A DNA stretch of 64,000 bases from Leucobacter allii (GCF_022919155.1 NZ_CP095045.1:2170001-2234000), one strand, 5' to 3'; positions 1 to 7,551 are shown, counted from the first letter of the stretch. The notes: generated by a model from the sequence alone, not told the origin. A program made the numbers and translations.

Positions 1-1
1 G

Positions 2-850
2 GCCTGGTGGATCTCGTGGTCGCCGTTCGTCGGCATGTTCATCGCCCGCATCTCCCGCGGTCGCACGCTCAAGCAGTTCGTGTCGGTGGTCATCGTGGTG
101 CCCTCCATCATCTCCTTCGCGTGGTTCGCGATCTTCGGCGCCACGGCGATCGACCAGCAGCGGAACGGGGCCGGCCTCGCCATCGATCCTCCGGAGCAGG
201 TGCTCTTCGGCGTCCTCGAGAACCTCCCGTTCAGCGGCGTCGTGAGTGCGGGGCTGATCCTGCTCATCGCCATCTTCTTCATCACCGGAGCCGATTCCTC
301 CTCCCTCGTCATGGGGACGCTGTCCCAGCAGGGCCGCCCGAATCCGGCGCGCTGGGTCACGGTCACCTGGGGCACCATGGTCGGCGTCATCGGCGCCGTG
401 CTGCTGGTCACCGGGGAGGAGGGGCAGGGGCTCCGGTCCCTCCAGAACGTCACCATCATCGCCGCGCTGCCCTTCGCGCTGATCATCGCGCTCATGATGG
501 TCGCCTTTCTCAGGGATCTGCAGCGGGACCCGCTGATCCTGCGCGACAGGTACGCGAGCCTGGCGGTGCGGCACAGCGTGCGCTCGGGACTCGAGGAGTA
601 CGGCGACAACTTCGCGCTGCAGCCCGTGGAGTACGACCACGCGAGCGACGACATCGCCTGGGTCCAGGAGGAGGACGTCGACGACAGCCTCGCCGAGGCC
701 TACGAAGCCGCGACCGGATCGATGCCGGCCATCCGCCCCGACGGCAGCGAGCTCGGCGAGGAGGCGCCGAAGGACGCCGCGCGTCGGCCCCGCCGCGATC
801 CCGACGATCCGGACGACCCTGCGGTGCCGCCCCTCAGTTCCACAGCGTGA
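2..850 (+). CDS. BCCT-family transporter, C-terminal part (5' end outside window)
   Basis: Sodium- or proton-coupled uptake of betaine/choline/carnitine-type compatible solutes across the inner membrane; the exact substrate cannot be told. The visible part begins in the conserved BCCT core (WSPFVGMFIARISRGRT at about residues 6-22), followed by several hydrophobic segments up to about residue 180. It then has a roughly 100-residue hydrophilic tail rich in D, E and P that is probably cytoplasmic and disordered. The reading frame is open to the window edge, so the true start is missing. The stop overlaps the convergent sigma-factor gene by 17 bp, so the two transcripts collide at their 3' ends. 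Family assignment is firm. Confidence 0.9.
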   Translation, partial: AWWISWSPFVGMFIARISRGRTLKQFVSVVIVVPSIISFAWFAIFGATAIDQQRNGAGLAIDPPEQVLFGVLENLPFSGVVSAGLILLIAIFFITGADSSSLVMGTLSQQGRPNPARWVTVTWGTMVGVIGAVLLVTGEEGQGLRSLQNVTIIAALPFALIIALMMVAFLRDLQRDPLILRDRYASLAVRHSVRSGLEEYGDNFALQPVEYDHASDDIAWVQEEDVDDSLAEAYEAATGSMPAIRPDGSELGEEAPKDAARRPRRDPDDPDDPAVPPLSSTA

Positions 851-1748
851 GCTTGTGCGGGTTCCGCATGAGGCGCACCGCGGTGACCGCCCCCGCCTCG
901 ACCTCGACGGTCGCGACGCTCGCGATGCGCCCCTCGTCCCACAGCGCGAATCCGAGCCCGTCGGGGGTCTCCTGCTCGCGGAGCACCGTGCGCGGATGCT
1001 TGCGGAGGATGCCGAGCAGGAACCGTCCCACATGATCGTCGCCGCGGATCGGCTTGCGCGCGGCGGAGACGACCCCGCCGCCGTCGGAATGCAGCTCGAC
1101 TGCGGGATCGAGGACGGCGAGGAGCCCCGAGAGGTCGCCGCCGCGCGCGGCCTCGGCGAACGCCCGCACGACGGTGTCGTGCTCGGCGCGGCTCGCGCGA
1201 CGCGCACGGCGCTGCCGCACCCGGCGTCGTGCGGAGGACGCGAGTTGCCGGCATGCGGCCGGCGTGCGGCCCACGACGTCCGCGATCTCGCCGAAGGGCA
1301 TCGCGAACACGTCGTGGAGGACGAAGGCGACCCGTTCCGCGGGCGTCATCGATTCGAGCACGACGAGCAGCGCCGTGCTGACGGAATCGTCGAGTGCCGC
1401 CCGCTCGAGCGGGTCCTCGGTCGCGGACGCGCCCGCGGGGAAGGCGTGGGCGGGGACCGGCTCGGGCAGCCACGGGCCGACGTACCGCTCCCGCCGGTGC
1501 CTGGCCGAGTCGAGGACGTTCAGGCAGACGCGACCGGCGGCACGGGTGAGCCAGGCCCGCGGCACGCGGATCGCCTCGCGCTCGGCCTCGCTGAGCCGGT
1601 ACCACCGCACGTAGGTCTCCTGGACGGCGTCCTCGGCCTCGGCGATGGTGCCGAGCATCCGGAACGCCAGCGCCATAAGGTGCCGTCGCTCGCCCAGCAC
1701 CTCGGCGTCGATCGGGCTCGCGCGCCGCGAGGGTGCTTCACCGCTCAT
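834..1748 (-). CDS. ECF sigma factor with SnoaL-like C-terminal domain (ECF41/SigJ type)
   Basis: RNA polymerase sigma factor of 304 aa. Region 2 lies at about residues 18-50 (ALAFRMLGTIAEAEDAVQET) and region 4 at about 125-185 (ends in a helix-turn-helix around FGEIADVVGRTPAACRQLAS). A further ~110-residue SnoaL-like (NTF2-fold) domain at about 195-300 is the hallmark of the ECF41 group, where it modulates sigma activity in place of an anti-sigma protein. The start is set by the GGAGGA sequence a few bases before ATG 1748; longer in-frame starts lack such spacing. ECF41 genes usually sit beside carboxymuconolactone decarboxylase, oxidoreductase or epimerase genes, and here both kinds of neighbour are present. 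It carries the same upstream motif as its neighbours, suggesting autoregulation. Confidence 0.9.
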   Translation of the reverse strand: MSGEAPSRRASPIDAEVLGERRHLMALAFRMLGTIAEAEDAVQETYVRWYRLSEAEREAIRVPRAWLTRAAGRVCLNVLDSARHRRERYVGPWLPEPVPAHAFPAGASATEDPLERAALDDSVSTALLVVLESMTPAERVAFVLHDVFAMPFGEIADVVGRTPAACRQLASSARRRVRQRRARRASRAEHDTVVRAFAEAARGGDLSGLLAVLDPAVELHSDGGGVVSAARKPIRGDDHVGRFLLGILRKHPRTVLREQETPDGLGFALWDEGRIASVATVEVEAGAVTAVRLMRNPHKLTLWN

Positions 1749-1768
1749 GTCGTCGTCCTCCTCCCCCA

Positions 1769-1797
1769 TCAGGACCGGACGGCGCCGCGGTGCGTCA
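1769..1797 (-). promoter_or_regulatory. Putative ECF-type promoter of the sigma-factor gene
   Basis: On the minus strand TGACGC (1797-1792), a 14-bp spacer, then CGGTCCTGA (1777-1769), about 20 bp before the sigma start codon. The downstream element and the spacing match the motifs before the reductase and CMD genes. The upstream element is the weakest of the three copies. Inference: autoregulation by the ECF41 sigma factor. Confidence 0.5.
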
Positions 1798-1828
1798 GGC
1801 CGACGGTCCGCCGCCGGGCGATGCCGGC

Positions 1829-1857
1829 TCACATTCCCGGGGCCCGCGCGGTCCTGA
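1829..1857 (+). promoter_or_regulatory. Putative ECF-type promoter of the NAD(P)-binding protein gene
   Basis: TCACAT (1829-1834), 14-bp spacer, CGGTCCTGA (1849-1857), about 74 bp upstream of ATG 1931. Same elements and spacing as the motif before the CMD gene at 3254-3282. Published ECF41 promoters have a TGTCACA-like -35 element, which the CTCACAT here resembles. Confidence 0.55.
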
Positions 1858-1930
1858 AGGGTATGGAAGCCATCATCTCGCACCGCTGCCCGTCCCGTCC
1901 CGCATTCTCCCGCCTGACGGGGGTCGGACG

Positions 1931-2692
1931 ATGAGGCTCGCGGTCGCCGGGGCGACGGGCCAGCTCGGTCGCCGGGTCGCCGCGACGGCGGAGGACGCGG
2001 GGCACCGCGTCGTCCGGATCAGCCGCGCGACGGGAGTCGATCTCACGACCGGCGCGGGCCTTCCGGAGGCGCTGCGCGGCGTCGACGCCGTGATCGACGC
2101 GTCGAGCACGGGAAGCATGCGCGCGCGGGAGTCCATCGAGTTCTTCGGCGCCGTCACCCGGCACCTGCTCGCGGCCGAGGAGGCGGAGGGCGTCCCGCAT
2201 CATGTGGCGGTCTCGATCGTCGGCGCCGCCCGCCTCGGAGCGGGGTACTACGCGGGGAAGCGGGTGCAGGAGGAGCTCGTGACGGGACGACCGGGCGGCT
2301 GGTCCCTGCTGCGCACCACCCAGTTCCACGGCTTCGTGCGCCAGCTGATTCCCGCCGGTCGCCTGGGACCGATCCAGCTCGTGCCCACGATGCGTGCGCA
2401 GCCCGTGGCCGTCGACGAGGTCGCCGCCGAGCTCGTCCGGATCGCGTCGGGCGCCCCGCTCGGCGTCGTCAGGGACCTCGCGGGCCCGCGGGAGGAGCGC
2501 ATGGCGGAGCTCGTCGCGCGGTATCTGCGGGCGACCGGCGAACGGCGCCGTGTGCTGCAGCTGCCGTTCCCCGGCGCGTGGGGGCGGGGCATGCGCGACG
2601 GCTCCCTGCTGCCGGGGCCGGACGCCGGACTCGGCACGCAGACCTTCGACGACTGGCTGCGCGTGAGCGCCGAGGGCGCCGATCGCGACTGA
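1931..2692 (+). CDS. NmrA-like NAD(P)-binding SDR/epimerase-type protein
   Basis: 253-aa Rossmann-fold protein. The N-terminal GATGQLG (about residues 7-13) is the dinucleotide-binding glycine motif of atypical short-chain dehydrogenases/NmrA-like reductases. YYAGKRVQEE (about residues 105-114) holds the YxxxK-like pair. The reaction and substrate are not known; members of this type beside ECF41 sigma factors are putative oxidoreductases or epimerases. It is transcribed divergently from the sigma gene and has the shared ECF motif upstream, so it is probably a regulon member. The Shine-Dalgarno sequence before ATG 1931 is weak (a G-rich run). Confidence 0.75.
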   Translation: MRLAVAGATGQLGRRVAATAEDAGHRVVRISRATGVDLTTGAGLPEALRGVDAVIDASSTGSMRARESIEFFGAVTRHLLAAEEAEGVPHHVAVSIVGAARLGAGYYAGKRVQEELVTGRPGGWSLLRTTQFHGFVRQLIPAGRLGPIQLVPTMRAQPVAVDEVAAELVRIASGAPLGVVRDLAGPREERMAELVARYLRATGERRRVLQLPFPGAWGRGMRDGSLLPGPDAGLGTQTFDDWLRVSAEGADRD

Positions 2693-2746
2693 TCCGCCGC
2701 GCGGGATCCCGTCGCGGGGATCCCGCCGCGGGGATCCCCGCGCCGA

Positions 2747-3202
2747 CTACTCCTTCGGCGCCACGGGGTAGTGGCTCGAGACCGCGATGCGGTTCCAGGC
2801 GTTGATGACGACGACGTTCCAGGTGACGGCCGCGATCTGCGCGTCGTCCAGCTCCGCCGAGACGTCGACGCCGCGTTCCGGGATCCGGCTCGCGTCGCTC
2901 ATGAGCGTCACCTGCTCGGCGAGCTGCAGCGCCGCCCGCTCAGGCCCCGTGAAGTACTGCGACTCCCACCAGGCTGCGAGGATCGCGATGCGCTCGCTCG
3001 TCTCCCCGAGGCGCTCGGCGTCGGCCGCGTGCATGCGCAGGCAGAAGGCGCAGCCGTTGATCTGGGAGACGCGCATGCGCACCAGCTCCACGAGCTTCGG
3101 TTCGAGACCGGCGGAGGCCGCGGCCTCGGAGGCGCGCTCGTTGAGCTGGGACATCGCCTGGAAGGCTTCGGGATGGACCTTGCCGATGTTCACGTGCGAC
3201 AT
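2747..3202 (-). CDS. Carboxymuconolactone decarboxylase/AhpD-like protein
   Basis: 151-aa all-helical CMD-family protein. The redox motif CAFCLRMH (about residues 51-58; CxxC followed by a His) is the AhpD-type active site, typical of alkylhydroperoxidase-like reductases that use the two cysteines to reduce peroxides or disulfides. Start ATG 3202 follows an AAAGGAA sequence. An ECF-type promoter motif identical in layout to that of the sigma gene and the reductase gene lies at 3254-3282. Inference: with its neighbours it forms an ECF41-controlled detoxification set. Confidence 0.9.
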   Translation of the reverse strand: MSHVNIGKVHPEAFQAMSQLNERASEAAASAGLEPKLVELVRMRVSQINGCAFCLRMHAADAERLGETSERIAILAAWWESQYFTGPERAALQLAEQVTLMSDASRIPERGVDVSAELDDAQIAAVTWNVVVINAWNRIAVSSHYPVAPKE

Positions 3203-3253
3203 GGGCGGGTGTTCCTTTCGATCGGACGGGCGCGCCGGGCGCGCGCTCACCCA

Positions 3254-3282
3254 TCAGGACCGGACGGCCCGCCCGGATGTGA
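3254..3282 (-). promoter_or_regulatory. Putative ECF-type promoter of the CMD gene
   Basis: On the minus strand TCACAT (3282-3277), 14-bp spacer, CGGTCCTGA (3262-3254), about 50 bp before ATG 3202. Sequence and spacing match the copy at 1829-1857. The stretch GTCCGGTCCTGATGGG is also shared with the sigma-gene promoter. Confidence 0.55.
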
Positions 3283-3290
3283 GGCGGGCG

Positions 3291-5141
3291 TCACTCCAGG
3301 AGGCCGGACAGCTCCAGCCAGCGCTCCTCGAGGGCGGCGACCTCGTCCTCGATCGCGGTGATCTTCACCATCTCCGCGTTCAGCAGGGTGTAGTCGGCCT
3401 GGTCGAGGCCGGCGAGGCCGTCTCGGGCCCGCGCCGCATCCGTCTGCAAGCGCTCCATCTTGCGCTCGACCGCGCTGAGCTCCTTCTCGGCCGCGCGCCG
3501 CTCCGCCCCGGAGAGCGCCGGTTCGATCGACGCGCCGGCTGCGCCGCCGCCCGCGGCCGCCCCGCCTGTCGCGCCGCCTCCCGTGGCCGCCCCGCCGCCG
3601 GTGCGAGGCTCCTCCCGCGCGCGCTCCTCGGCGGCCCGCAGCTCCAGGTACTGGTCGACCCCGCCGGGCAGGTGCCGCAGGTGCTTGTCGAGGATCGCGT
3701 ACTGCTGGTCGGTGACGCGCTCGAGGAAGTACCGGTCGTGCGACACGACGATGAGGGTGCCCGGCCACGAGTCGAGCAGATCCTCCATCGCGGCGAGCAT
3801 GTCGGTGTCGAGGTCGTTGGTCGGCTCGTCGAGGATCAGCACGTTCGGCTGGTCCAGCAGGATGAGCAGCAGTTGCAGCCGTCGCTTCTGCCCGCCGGAC
3901 AGATCCTTCACGGGGGTCGAGAGCTGCGCGCTCGTGAAGCCCATGCGCTCGAGCAGCTGCCCGGGGGTGAGCTCCTGCGCCTTCGAGCCGCTGCCGACGG
4001 TGAAGCTCGTGCGCAGCCGGCCGATGACCGTGCGCACGGGATCCTGCAGGTGCTCCTCGAGCTCGTCGAGCCGCTGGGTGAGCGTCGCCACCTGCACGGT
4101 CTTGCCGCGCTTCACGCGCCCCGCCGTCGGCTCGACGGCGCCGGAGATGAGGCCGAGCAGGGTCGACTTGCCCGCGCCGTTGACCCCGAGGATGCCGGTG
4201 CGCTCGCCCGGCGCGAGCAGCCAGTCGACCTCCTCGAGGATCACGCGATCGCCGAAGGCGACCCCGGCCTCCACGAGGTTCACGACCTCCTTGCCGAGCC
4301 GCGCGACGGCCATCGACTGCAGGGAGACGCGGTCGCGGATCTCGGGCACGTCGGCGATGAGCTCGTTCGCCGCGTCGATGCGGAACTTCGGCTTCGAGGT
4401 GCGCGCCGGGGCGCCGCGGCGCAGCCACGCCAGCTCCTTGCGCGCGAGGTTCTGGCGCTTCTGCTCGATGGCGGCGGCCTGCCGGTCGCGCTCCACCCGC
4501 TGCAGGATGTAGGCGGCGTAGCCGCCCTCGAAGGGTTCGACGATGCGGTCGTGCACCTCCCAGGTCGTCGTGCAGACCTCGTCGAGGAACCACCGGTCGT
4601 GCGTGACGACGAGGAGCGCGCCCTGGCCGCTCGGCCAGCGCCGCCGCAGGTGGCCGGCGAGCCAGGAGATGCCCTCCACGTCGAGATGGTTGGTCGGCTC
4701 GTCGAGGAAGAGGACCTCGTGCTCGCCCACGAGCAGGCGCGCGAGGGCCACGCGACGCCGCTGCCCGCCCGAGAGCGCCTCGAGCCCGGACTCCCAGTCG
4801 AGGTCGGCGACGAGCCCGGCGATGACCTCCCGCGTACGCGGGTCGCCCGCCCACTCGTACTCGGGCCGGTCCCCGACGATCGCGTGTCCGACGGTCTCGC
4901 CCGGTGCGAAGACGTCGGCCTGGTCGAGCACGCCGATCGTCGTGCCGCCGCGCATCGTGACCTTCCCGCCGTCGGGCTCCCGGCGGCCGGCGAGCATCAT
5001 GAGCAGGCTCGACTTGCCGTCGCCGTTGCGTCCGACGATGCCGATGCGGTCGCCCTCGGCGACCCCGAGGGTCACCGCGTCGAACACGGTCTTGGTCGGG
5101 ACCTCGAGATGCAGGGCCTCGGCCCCCAGAAGATGCGCCAT
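3291..5141 (-). CDS. ABC-F family ATPase, Uup-like
   Basis: Soluble 616-aa protein with two ABC domains and no membrane segments, the ABC-F layout of ribosome-associated translation factors. Walker A motifs are GRNGDGKSS (about residues 39-47) and GVNGAGKST (about 340-348). Signature LSGGQ and Walker B LFLDEPTNHLD appear in the first half and LSGGQKRRLQ/LILDEPTNDLD in the second. A charged coiled coil occupies the last ~75 residues, as in Uup. The start is MAHLLG at 5141; the open frame continues upstream only into phage DNA. The prophage attachment core (5134-5144) spans this start codon, so the natural ribosome binding site is now 39 kb away at 44379-44385. The gene lies 31 bp behind the integrase stop on the same strand, with no terminator seen between. 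Confidence 0.95.
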   Translation of the reverse strand: MAHLLGAEALHLEVPTKTVFDAVTLGVAEGDRIGIVGRNGDGKSSLLMMLAGRREPDGGKVTMRGGTTIGVLDQADVFAPGETVGHAIVGDRPEYEWAGDPRTREVIAGLVADLDWESGLEALSGGQRRRVALARLLVGEHEVLFLDEPTNHLDVEGISWLAGHLRRRWPSGQGALLVVTHDRWFLDEVCTTTWEVHDRIVEPFEGGYAAYILQRVERDRQAAAIEQKRQNLARKELAWLRRGAPARTSKPKFRIDAANELIADVPEIRDRVSLQSMAVARLGKEVVNLVEAGVAFGDRVILEEVDWLLAPGERTGILGVNGAGKSTLLGLISGAVEPTAGRVKRGKTVQVATLTQRLDELEEHLQDPVRTVIGRLRTSFTVGSGSKAQELTPGQLLERMGFTSAQLSTPVKDLSGGQKRRLQLLLILLDQPNVLILDEPTNDLDTDMLAAMEDLLDSWPGTLIVVSHDRYFLERVTDQQYAILDKHLRHLPGGVDQYLELRAAEERAREEPRTGGGAATGGGATGGAAAGGGAAGASIEPALSGAERRAAEKELSAVERKMERLQTDAARARDGLAGLDQADYTLLNAEMVKITAIEDEVAALEERWLELSGLLE

Positions 5142-5144
5142 AAC
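5134..5144. other. attL core (left phage/host junction)
   Basis: TGCGCCATAAC, repeated exactly at 44369-44379. On the minus strand it reads through the ATG and second codon of the ABC-F gene. Joining the outer flanks recreates an intact Shine-Dalgarno/ATG arrangement for that gene, which is what an attB should do. Confidence 0.85.
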
Positions 5145-5172
5145 TTTGTGAATGCTCGATTCTGCCTTGAAA

Positions 5173-6285
5173 TCAGGCGGTTTCGGGTGATGCTGTCCGC
5201 AACGAGTCCGCAGGATTCGCACGGACCTGCTGAATGATACCCGCTGCGGCTGCCCGGGTGCGGTCCTCCGCGGACGGCCACAGGTGGGAGTAGGTGTTGA
5301 GCGTGGTGCTCGCCTTCGCGTGCCCGAGGGCGCGCTGCACGGCAACGACGTCGACGCCGGCCGCGATCAGACCCGACGCGAAGAAATGCCGGAGGTCGTG
5401 CACGCGGAGCTTCGGCAGGCCGACTGACTCGCGTGCGGCCGTCCATTCGGCGTGCACGGTGTTCGGACCGATCGGATCCTGCCCGACGAAGAACAGGTAG
5501 TGGTGCTTGCTCGAGATGCCCACCTGGGTGACGTGCTCGTTGACGATCGTCAGGAGGTCGTCCGGGACGTACACAGTGCGCTCGGAGCCATACTTCGGCG
5601 CGCGGATCTCGAGGCCCTTCCCCTCGCCGCGCTGCGCCTGCCTGACGACGTGGAGCTTGCGTCCGAGGAAGTCGAAGTCCTCGAACCGGATCGCTGCGGC
5701 CTCACCCGAGCGGAGCCCTGCGAACGCGCACACTGCGACGAAGGCGCGCAGGTACTTCGGCATCGCCCCCATCACCGCGCCCACCTCTTCGGGCGTCGGG
5801 ATCGTCATCGCATGCTCGCTGCGGCGTATACGCGGGAGCGGTACGCCGTCGACCGGGTCGACCGCCATGTACTTGTCGCGGATCGCGGCACGGATCACGG
5901 TGCGGATGTTGTTCACGCGGGCGCGGATGGTGATCGGGGCGAGAGGCACCGCGGTCATCGACTTCACCCAGGACTCGACATGCGAGCGACGGATCTTCCC
6001 GAGCTCCACCGTCTTGAACGTGCACGCCTTCATGGCGCGATCCATCGTGAGCTTCGTGCTGTGCTCCCAGATCTGCCGCTTCGCCCAATCCTGGTAGAAC
6101 GCTTCCAGGGTGATCTTGCCGGCCTTCGGGTCGACGTACTGCCCCGTGAGGGTCGCCGTCGTCACCTCATCGAGCCACGCCTGCCCAGCCTTCCGCGTCG
6201 GGAAGTGGCGAGCATGCTCCTTACCCTCCGAGTCCCGGTACCGAGCGCGCCACTTCCCGTTCTCCCGGCGCTTGACCGATGCCAT
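5173..6285 (-). CDS. int: Tyrosine-recombinase integrase
   Basis: 370-aa phage integrase that recombines attP with attB. Residues 1-50 (VKRRENGKWRARYRDSEGKE) form the small arm-binding domain (AP2-like strand pattern). An SAM-like core-binding domain follows at about 60-150, and the catalytic domain at about 170-350 with Arg in FAGLRSGEA, HDLRHFFAS (H-x-x-R), a later His, and Tyr in TLNTYSHLW. Start ATG 6285 overlaps the ImmA stop by 1 bp (TGATG), and the upstream 53 residues of open frame do not look like protein. Transcribed as repressor, immA, int, and then without a terminator towards the host ABC-F gene. Confidence 0.95.
   Translation of the reverse strand: MASVKRRENGKWRARYRDSEGKEHARHFPTRKAGQAWLDEVTTATLTGQYVDPKAGKITLEAFYQDWAKRQIWEHSTKLTMDRAMKACTFKTVELGKIRRSHVESWVKSMTAVPLAPITIRARVNNIRTVIRAAIRDKYMAVDPVDGVPLPRIRRSEHAMTIPTPEEVGAVMGAMPKYLRAFVAVCAFAGLRSGEAAAIRFEDFDFLGRKLHVVRQAQRGEGKGLEIRAPKYGSERTVYVPDDLLTIVNEHVTQVGISSKHHYLFFVGQDPIGPNTVHAEWTAARESVGLPKLRVHDLRHFFASGLIAAGVDVVAVQRALGHAKASTTLNTYSHLWPSAEDRTRAAAAGIIQQVRANPADSLRTASPETA
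5194..5212 (+). other. Putative integrase arm-type sites, left
   Basis: Two direct copies, TGTCCGCA (5194-5201) and AGTCCGCA (5205-5212), start 11 bp apart, one helical turn. They lie within the 3' end of int, about 50 bp inside attL. The right end has two AGTCCGCA copies with the same 11-bp period, as expected for arm sites of a lambda-type integrase. Confidence 0.55.
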
Positions 6286-6737
6286 CACGCCACCGCTTCG
6301 AACCGTGCCACGAACTGCCCGACACCCATCCGGCCATGCACGTAAACCGACTCGCCCAGGCGGTCGAGGCTGCGCTGAAACGCCTCGATGACCCAACCCA
6401 TGACACCCAGCTCGAGCGCGATGCCCTCGATGTGACTGCCGCACTTCTCCTCGGCCAACCGGTACTCGGAAATCTCGAAGAGGAGATACCCGGCGAGCTC
6501 GTCGGCTATGCGTTCGTCTCGGGCGTCGTAGAAGCCGAACATGGTCTTCTCGTCGTCGCGGATGACGTGGATAAGTTCGTGAGCGAGCACCGAACGCTCG
6601 AGGCGGTACAACATCCCCCGCTGCAGTCGGATCGTCCGCGTGCGCCGGTCGTAGTCGCCGTCGCGACCCAGGTGCGTGAGATCGTCGTAATCGATCGTCA
6701 CGTCCAGCAGCGCTGCCAGTGCGTGAAGGTTCTGCAC
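6285..6737 (-). CDS. ImmA/IrrE-family metallopeptidase
   Basis: 150-aa zinc peptidase-like protein. The motif VLAHELIHVI (HExxH, about residues 49-58) is the zinc site of the ImmA/IrrE (Peptidase_M78) family; ImmA of ICEBs1 cleaves its repressor ImmR on DNA damage. It lies between the repressor gene (9-bp gap) and integrase (1-bp overlap), so it probably acts on the repressor at 6747-7151 to trigger induction. The family is clear; the target is inferred from position. Confidence 0.85.
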   Translation of the reverse strand: MQNLHALAALLDVTIDYDDLTHLGRDGDYDRRTRTIRLQRGMLYRLERSVLAHELIHVIRDDEKTMFGFYDARDERIADELAGYLLFEISEYRLAEEKCGSHIEGIALELGVMGWVIEAFQRSLDRLGESVYVHGRMGVGQFVARFEAVA

Positions 6738-6746
6738 GTCGCTCCT

Positions 6747-7151
6747 CTAGTCGTAATACTCTTCGCCGCGGTCCTTGCTCCGCGCCTTCGCCGCTCTCGC
6801 ATAGTCACTTTGCCGGCGAGACTCACCATCTTCATAGACACCGGCGACACTGGCGCGACGGGAGTCGAGATCGTGGATATCCGCCCCCTGCTTCTTGCGA
6901 CTCATCTCGGCCAGTGCCATGCGGATTAGGTCGAACGGATCCATGCCGAGGGCTCGAGCGATCGTGTCGATGTCGTTCGTGTTGAACATGCCTTCTCCAC
7001 GGATTCGCTTGTAGTAGTAGTTCCGGGATAGGCCGGCTTCCTTGATCACGTGAGCGACGGGAATGCCCGATAGCCCGATCTGGCGATCGATCGTTTCGGC
7101 AACCGCGCTGCTGAAGTCCGTAGGTTCGCCTGCTGTAGCTCTGGGGGACAT
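6747..7151 (-). CDS. Phage repressor, helix-turn-helix
   Basis: 134-aa DNA-binding protein, the best candidate for the lysogeny repressor. The helix-turn-helix lies at about residues 25-75 (IKEAGLSRNYYYKRIRGEGM, then a helix NTNDIDTIARALGMDPFDLI). A hydrophilic C-terminal half rich in K/R/D has no protease-type domain, which fits cleavage in trans by the ImmA-like neighbour. It is a paralogue of the divergent protein at 7240-7551: both have GLSRN, then FNT, then an AIG/ALGMD helix at the same spacing. ATG 7151 lies about 7 bp after a good -10 box, so the mRNA is predicted to be leaderless, as for lambda cI from pRM. Confidence 0.8.
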   Translation of the reverse strand: MSPRATAGEPTDFSSAVAETIDRQIGLSGIPVAHVIKEAGLSRNYYYKRIRGEGMFNTNDIDTIARALGMDPFDLIRMALAEMSRKKQGADIHDLDSRRASVAGVYEDGESRRQSDYARAAKARSKDRGEEYYD

Positions 7152-7157
7152 GGGGAC

Positions 7158-7186
7158 AGAGTACCAATTTGGGGGAACTTTGTAAA
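7158..7186 (-). promoter_or_regulatory. Promoter of the repressor/immA/int operon (leaderless)
   Basis: Minus strand: -35 TTTACA (7186-7181), 17-bp spacer, -10 TACTCT (7163-7158), then six bases to ATG 7151. The transcription start should coincide with the start codon. The -10 box abuts a GGGACA copy (7153-7158) of the hexamer repeated across this region. Confidence 0.7.
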
Positions 7187-7202
7187 TCTGTCCCTATTTG
7201 GG

Positions 7203-7231
7203 TTGCGATGGTGTCTCCACATAGGTACTGT
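7203..7231 (+). promoter_or_regulatory. Early rightward promoter (PR-like)
   Basis: -35 TTGCGA (7203-7208), 17-bp spacer, -10 TACTGT (7226-7231), then eight bases to ATG 7240. Transcription should start within one or two bases of the start codon, so the Cro-like mRNA is also nearly leaderless. No Shine-Dalgarno sequence is present. Confidence 0.65.
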
Positions 7232-7239
7232 CTCTGGGT

Positions 7240-7551
7240 ATGAAGACCTCTCAGAGCACTTTCACCGCGAAGATTACTCGCGCCGTGAAGGCGGAAGTTG
7301 CCCGCTACGGGTACGACGCGAAGCTGATTATCCGCGCCACGGGGCTGAGCCGAAACACGGTGTACTCCCGCCTGAAGGAAGACTCCGCATTCAACACCGC
7401 CGAACTCGAGGCGATCGTGAATGCGATCGGCATCGACATGGAGACATTGATCGCGTCTGCGTCCCTCGAAGACCTCACCCCGCGCGGTCCGTCCACCAAC
7501 TGGCTCGGCCCCGTCCCGTCGACATCTAGTCCGGACCGGATCGCCGCGTGA
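7240..7551 (+). CDS. Cro-like helix-turn-helix protein
   Basis: 103-aa DNA-binding protein, first gene of the rightward early operon and divergent from the repressor. HTH at about residues 28-70: IRATGLSRNTVYSRLKED, then NTAELEAIVNAIGIDMETL, matching the repressor's pattern closely enough to suggest duplication. The C-terminal 25 residues are a P/S-rich tail. By analogy with lambda it would turn off the repressor and then moderate early transcription. The stop overlaps the next small gene (GTGATG). Confidence 0.8.
   Translation: MKTSQSTFTAKITRAVKAEVARYGYDAKLIIRATGLSRNTVYSRLKEDSAFNTAELEAIVNAIGIDMETLIASASLEDLTPRGPSTNWLGPVPSTSSPDRIAA

Larger units (their letters stand above)
7145..7234. promoter_or_regulatory. 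Candidate repressor/Cro operator cluster
   Basis: The intergenic region holds five copies of the hexamer TGTCYC or its complement: GGGACA at 7145-7150 and 7153-7158, TGTCCC at 7189-7194, TGTCTC at 7212-7217 and 7229-7234. Two overlap or abut the -10 boxes of the two divergent promoters. Similar half-sites would suit two paralogous HTH proteins competing for the same operators. Confidence 0.5.

Noticed and set aside
2787..5237. 816-codon plus-strand open frame opposite the ABC-F gene
   Set aside because: Antisense artefact of GC bias; no recognisable motif, while the minus strand has complete ABC motifs.
5142..5345. Upstream in-frame extension of the ABC-F protein (68 residues)
   Set aside because: It lies in phage DNA overlapping the integrase 3' end in another frame and is not protein-like. 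The conserved start is MAHLLG at 5141.
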